Below are positions 5,963 through 8,940 of a stretch of 8,940 bases of DNA, one piece after another. The DNA comes from Lysobacterales bacterium. Lineage in GTDB: Bacteria; Pseudomonadota; Gammaproteobacteria; Xanthomonadales; SZUA-36. Where the stretch lies: the NCBI GenBank assembly GCA_026196445.1, contig JAPHTE010000061.1, positions 1 through 8,940 on the forward strand, given 5' to 3'. The notes beneath the pieces were generated by a model. It was not told the origin of the DNA, did not search any database, and saw only the letters and a program-made list of their open reading frames with translations. The position numbers and the translations under genes are program-made. Position 1 is the stretch's first letter, and each line of letters begins with the position of its first letter.

Positions 5963-6723
5963 TCGAAATCATCCGCAACGCGAACGCGGCGCGTGACCGC
6001 CTGCGCGGTCTCAGCAGACAGGGCCACTCCATCGGCTTTGTCCCGACCATGGGCGCCCTGCACGAAGGCCACTTGAGCCTGGTCGGGCGCGCCGGTGCGG
6101 AAAACGAAAAGGTCGTGGTGTCGATCTATGTCAACCCCACGCAATACGACGACCCTGACGACCTGGCCAACTATCCACGCCCGCTGGAACAGGATCTCGA
6201 GAAGGCGGAAACAGCTGGCGCGCACATCGCTTTTTTGCCGGACTACGAAGAGATTTACGCAGATGCCTACCGCTTCCGTGTAACGGAAAACCAATTGAGC
6301 CGGGAACTCGAAGGCGCCCATCGCAGTGGCCACTTCGACGGCGTGCTGACGGTGGTATTGAAGCTGTTTGGCATCGTGCGCCCGGATCGCGCCTACTTCG
6401 GCGAAAAAGACTGGCAGCAGTTGCAACTCGTGCGTGACATGGCCAGCGCCTTTTTCCTCGACCTCGAAGTCGTGTCCTGCCCCACTGTGCGTGAGTCAGA
6501 TGGCCTGGCGATGAGTTCGAGAAATGCCCGCCTGGCACCGGTGGAACGCAGCATCGCTCCTGAATTCCACCGCGTCCTGTCAAGCGGCCGGCCCACCAGT
6601 GAAATGGAATCCGCGTTGAAAAACGCCGGATTCAAGGTCGATTACGTGGAACGGCGTGGCGAACGGGTGCTCGGTGCCGTCCGGCTTGGAAAAGTGAGGT
6701 TGATAGACAATGTCGAAGCCTGA
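5959..6723 (+). CDS. panC: Pantoate--beta-alanine ligase (pantothenate synthetase), short form
   Basis: PanC uses ATP to join pantoate and beta-alanine into pantothenate through a pantoyl-adenylate. Signatures are VPTMGALHEGHLSL (28-41) with the HIGH-like HEGH, VSIYVNPTQ (54-62), GHFDGVLTVVLKLFG (124-138), YFGEKDWQQLQLVRDM (146-161), and the KMSKS-like loop RESDGLAMSSRNARL (178-192). The catalytic N-terminal domain is therefore complete. The protein has 254 residues against about 283 in E. coli; the missing part is in the C-terminal domain after residue 192, while the closing RLGKVRLIDN (242-251) is kept. It starts at GTG 5959 (AGGAG at 5946-5950, 8 nt upstream), overlapping the panB stop as GTGA. 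Its 3' end overlaps coaC by 14 nt, the longest overlap in the cluster. Activity is expected; the shorter domain may alter the dimer interface or lid. Confidence 0.96.
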   Translation: MIEIIRNANAARDRLRGLSRQGHSIGFVPTMGALHEGHLSLVGRAGAENEKVVVSIYVNPTQYDDPDDLANYPRPLEQDLEKAETAGAHIAFLPDYEEIYADAYRFRVTENQLSRELEGAHRSGHFDGVLTVVLKLFGIVRPDRAYFGEKDWQQLQLVRDMASAFFLDLEVVSCPTVRESDGLAMSSRNARLAPVERSIAPEFHRVLSSGRPTSEMESALKNAGFKVDYVERRGERVLGAVRLGKVRLIDNVEA

Positions 6724-7249
6724 AATCCTGTTGATCGTCAGCGGCTCGATTGCCGCCTACAAGGCCGCCGCGCTCGCATCGCAACTGGTGCAGGACGGTT
6801 ACGCTGTGCAGACCGTGCTGACCGCCGGTGGCAGACATTTCGTGGGTGAAGCCACGCTCGAGGGACTGACCGGCAGGCCGGTGCTCACGGACCTGTTTGA
6901 AAGCGGCCGGGCCATGGACCACATCAGCCTGGTGGAGGCGGCAGACCTGGTGCTGGTATACCCGGCCACCGCGAACACCATCACCCGCCTGCGTGCCGGG
7001 CTTGCCGACGACCTGCCCGGCTGCCTGTTCCTGGCCAATAATTTCCACAAGCCCTGGTGGATCGCTCCAGCCATGAACAGCAATATGTTTGCCCATCCCG
7101 CGGTCGCGGAGGCTATCGAGGCGCTTGAGCAGTGGGGCTGCAGGGTGCTGCCCAGTGGCGAAGGCCGGCTCGCCTGTGGCGCCACCGGACCGGGCCGCGT
7201 GGCGGAACCGGAAGAGGTCGCCACCCTGATCGCGGAGGCCTTTGCATGA
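6710..7249 (+). CDS. coaC: Phosphopantothenoylcysteine decarboxylase, stand-alone flavoprotein
   Basis: CoaC is an FMN enzyme that decarboxylates 4'-phosphopantothenoylcysteine to 4'-phosphopantetheine. This is a single-domain protein of 179 residues, equal to the N-terminal half of the usual bacterial CoaBC fusion. It shows the flavoprotein start VSGSIAAYKA (10-19), the active-site His71 in AMDHISL, PATANT (85-90), GLADDL (97-102), the substrate-binding PAMNSNMF (120-127) with Asn123, and the clamp GRLACGATGPGR (152-163) with the catalytic Cys156. The ATG at 6710 lies inside the end of panC, 10 nt after a GAGG site (6696-6699). It ends in an ATGA overlap with coaB, which is in another frame with its own start and ribosome site, so this is a true separate gene rather than a broken fusion. 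Confidence 0.95.
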   Translation: MSKPEILLIVSGSIAAYKAAALASQLVQDGYAVQTVLTAGGRHFVGEATLEGLTGRPVLTDLFESGRAMDHISLVEAADLVLVYPATANTITRLRAGLADDLPGCLFLANNFHKPWWIAPAMNSNMFAHPAVAEAIEALEQWGCRVLPSGEGRLACGATGPGRVAEPEEVATLIAEAFA

Positions 7250-7914
7250 AAGTCCTGGTCACCGCAGGCGGCACCGAGGAACCGCTCGATGGTGTCCGCA
7301 GGCTGGTCAACGCCTCTACCGGCGCAACCGGGCTGATACTGGCGAAGCATTTGTGTGCACGCGGAATGGAAGTTTGCCTGTTGCATTCAGAACGAGTCGA
7401 CGCGGGGGGCGTGGCTTGCGACACAGAGGTATTTCTGAGCTTCGACAGCCTGGCTGCATCCCTGCAGCGGCTTCTCGGCAACCAGCATTTCGATGCGGTG
7501 ATCCACCTGGCAGCCGTGGGTGATTACCACCTGCACTCCATCGAAGTTGACGGTGAGGTGGTTACCAATTCCGGCCGCGGAAAGATCAGCACCGGTCACG
7601 AACTGGTGTTGCGTCTTAGGCCCAATCCAAAACTCATCGACAGCCTGCGTGGCTGGTCGATGAACCCCGATTTGACCATCGTTGGATTCAAGCTCACCGA
7701 TGAGCCGGAGACAGCGGCCCGTTTGACACAGGTGCAATCGCTGCTGGAGCGTGGCGTCGCCGACCTTGTCGTGCACAACGACATCAATGAAATCAGCAGG
7801 CAACAACACATCGCGACCGTGTATTCAGCCGATGGCGAGCTTTTGATAACACGAACCAAGAAACAACTGGCCGGTGCGCTTTTTGGGCTGCTGGCCGGCG
7901 GAGAGACAGCATGA
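7246..7914 (+). CDS. coaB: Phosphopantothenate--cysteine ligase, stand-alone CoaB
   Basis: CoaB activates 4'-phosphopantothenate with a nucleotide, CTP in most bacteria, and couples it to cysteine. The 222 residues show LVTAGGTEEPLDGVRRLVN (4-22), the nucleotide-site AAVGDY (89-94; AAVxDY in the family), GKISTGHELVLRL (112-124), PNPKLI (126-131), VGFKLTDE (146-153) and DLVVHNDI (173-180; DxVxND in the family). VGFKL rather than VGFAAET resembles the monofunctional CoaB proteins of streptococci and enterococci more than the C-terminal half of E. coli CoaBC. The frame is open upstream to 7132, but the ATG at 7246 is chosen because the TAGGT strand begins there and GGAGG (7234-7238) lies 7 nt ahead. 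It overlaps coaC and coaX by 4 nt each. Confidence 0.94.
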   Translation: MKVLVTAGGTEEPLDGVRRLVNASTGATGLILAKHLCARGMEVCLLHSERVDAGGVACDTEVFLSFDSLAASLQRLLGNQHFDAVIHLAAVGDYHLHSIEVDGEVVTNSGRGKISTGHELVLRLRPNPKLIDSLRGWSMNPDLTIVGFKLTDEPETAARLTQVQSLLERGVADLVVHNDINEISRQQHIATVYSADGELLITRTKKQLAGALFGLLAGGETA

Positions 7915-8681
7915 AACTTTGTATCGATATCGGCAACTCACAGATTTACGGCGGACTGTTCGAAGGTGACGAGCTTATTTCACGTTTTCGCAAGATCACC
8001 CAGCGCGGCGCGTCTTCCGACGAACTGGGCCTGTTTTTCAGACAGGTCGTACGGGAAAACGGTAACGATCCAGGTGAAATCGACGCGGTCGGATTCTGCT
8101 CGGTCGTTCCCGACCTCAACCACTCTCTGGTCAATGCCTGCCGGCGCTATTTCGATATTGATCCCTTCGTACTAAGGGCCGGTGTTAAATCCGGGCTCAA
8201 GATCGGCTACAAGAATCCGGCCGAGGTCGGTGCTGACCGGATCGCGGGTGCAGTGGGCGCGATTGCGCGCCACCCGGACAGGAATATCATCATCGCCGAT
8301 TTTGGCACGGCCACCACCGTGGAAGCCGTCAACTCGAAGCGCGAATACCTCGGTGGAGCAATTGTTCCAGGGCTCGGCATCTCAATGCGTGCACTGGAGC
8401 AGAACACCGCCCGCCTGCCCAAGGTGGAGATTATCCGTCCCGACAAGGCCTGCGGCCGTTCGACGATCGGTAGCATCCAGTCGGGCCTGTACTGGGGCCA
8501 CGTGGGCACGGTGCGAGAAATCTGCCACCGCATCACGCTGGAATGTTTCGGGGCCAGCAAACCGGTGATTATCGGTACGGGCGGGTTTGCCGGCCTGCTG
8601 GCCGAAGCCGGCCTGTTCACCGAGGTACAACCCGACCTGGTTCTGGAAGGTATAAGGATCACCCAGGAGTTGAATGCGTGA
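7911..8681 (+). CDS. coaX: Type III pantothenate kinase
   Basis: CoaX phosphorylates pantothenate with ATP, the entry step of coenzyme A synthesis. Type III kinases belong to the ASKHA fold, need a monovalent cation and are not inhibited by coenzyme A like the CoaA type. The 256 residues give the phosphate-loop-like CIDIGNS (4-10) with Asp6, CSVVP (63-67), GADRIAGAVGA (107-117) with the catalytic-base position Asp109, IADFGTATT (128-136), LGGAIVPGLGIS (147-158), STIGSIQSG (184-192) and IGTGGFA (221-227). All family motifs are intact and the length is standard. The ATG at 7911 has GGAG (7900-7903) 7 nt upstream and overlaps the coaB stop as ATGA. It ends in a GTGA overlap with panD. A type III enzyme here implies flux that escapes CoA feedback at this step. 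Confidence 0.97.
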   Translation: MKLCIDIGNSQIYGGLFEGDELISRFRKITQRGASSDELGLFFRQVVRENGNDPGEIDAVGFCSVVPDLNHSLVNACRRYFDIDPFVLRAGVKSGLKIGYKNPAEVGADRIAGAVGAIARHPDRNIIIADFGTATTVEAVNSKREYLGGAIVPGLGISMRALEQNTARLPKVEIIRPDKACGRSTIGSIQSGLYWGHVGTVREICHRITLECFGASKPVIIGTGGFAGLLAEAGLFTEVQPDLVLEGIRITQELNA

Positions 8682-8940
8682 AGATCGAAATGCTCAAATC
8701 GAAAATCCACCGCGCCACGGTAACCGGGGCCGACCTCGATTACGTCGGCTCGGTATCCGTCGACCCATCACTGGTCGAAGCCGTCGGCCTGCGTGAATTC
8801 GAGAAAGTCGACGTGCTCGATATCGATAACGGCGCCCGTCTGACGACCTACGTCATCCTCGGCAAGCCGGGGGAAATCTGTCTCAACGGCGCCGCGGCCC
8901 GCCTGGTCCAAAGGGGCGACAAGGTCATCATCGTCGCCTA
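8678..8940 (+). CDS. panD: Aspartate 1-decarboxylase (3' end outside window)
   Basis: PanD makes beta-alanine from aspartate, the second substrate of PanC. It is made as a proenzyme that cuts itself between Gly24 and Ser25, turning Ser25 into the pyruvoyl cofactor. In the 87 visible residues YVGS (22-25) puts Gly24-Ser25 at exactly the family positions. Lys9, His11, Tyr22, Arg54, Thr57 and Tyr58 (RLTTY, 54-58) also align with the E. coli numbering, and NGAAA (70-74) follows after a two-residue gap. The start is GTG 8678, overlapping the coaX stop as GTGA, with AGGAG (8665-8669) 8 nt upstream; the exact match of residue numbering confirms it. The last two bases, ta, begin a codon that the family would read as an aromatic residue. 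About 35-40 residues lie beyond the window. Confidence 0.95.
   Translation, partial: MKIEMLKSKIHRATVTGADLDYVGSVSVDPSLVEAVGLREFEKVDVLDIDNGARLTTYVILGKPGEICLNGAAARLVQRGDKVIIVA

Noticed and set aside
7132..7245. Upstream extension of the CoaB frame by 38 codons, or a programmed frameshift joining CoaC to CoaB.
   Set aside because: The added residues lack family character, the ATG at 7246 has GGAGG at ideal spacing, and no slippery heptamer precedes the overlap.

Overview
This window reads as ordinary bacterial chromosome, with dense genes, short gaps, Shine-Dalgarno sites and about 55-60% GC by eye. The organism is probably a free-living or environmental gammaproteobacterium. That guess rests on the enzyme subtypes (a PEP carboxylase with GGDMDGNP and GRGGTVSRGGG signatures, a PanG-type reductase, type III pantothenate kinase), not on a marker gene, so treat it as tentative. 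I see no rRNA, tRNA, CRISPR array, insertion sequence or phage gene.

Left part (1-4193, all on the minus strand). Reading leftward from the middle there is a short operon of a small XRE-type repressor (3978-4193) and a four-helix membrane protein of unknown function (3535-3978), joined by a TGATG stop-start overlap. Next come a full-length phosphoenolpyruvate carboxylase (753-3449) and a two-helix potassium channel with a cytoplasmic RCK/TrkA-N-like domain (638 to beyond base 1). The channel's selectivity filter is intact, but the dinucleotide-binding glycine motif of its RCK domain is lost.

Middle (4194-4469). This is the divergent intergenic region. It holds three copies of an ATGTAA/TTACAT half-site arranged over the likely promoter of the repressor gene, which appears to give a leaderless mRNA. 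Further right, an 18-codon leader ORF (4417-4473) with its own ribosome binding site ends in an ATGA overlap with the first biosynthetic gene.

Right part (4470-8940, plus strand). A tightly packed seven-gene cluster encodes almost the whole route to coenzyme A: a PanG-like ketopantoate reductase (DUF2520 family), PanB, PanC, CoaC, CoaB, CoaX and PanD (cut by the window end). Every junction is a stop-start overlap: 4 nt in five cases and 14 nt between panC and coaC. Together the products convert ketoisovalerate and aspartate to 4'-phosphopantetheine: PanB makes ketopantoate, the PanG-like enzyme makes pantoate, PanD makes beta-alanine, PanC joins the two, CoaX phosphorylates, CoaB adds cysteine and CoaC decarboxylates. 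Only CoaD and CoaE would be needed from elsewhere. Notable points are the unfused CoaC and CoaB, the short PanC, the non-PanE reductase and the coupled leader ORF.
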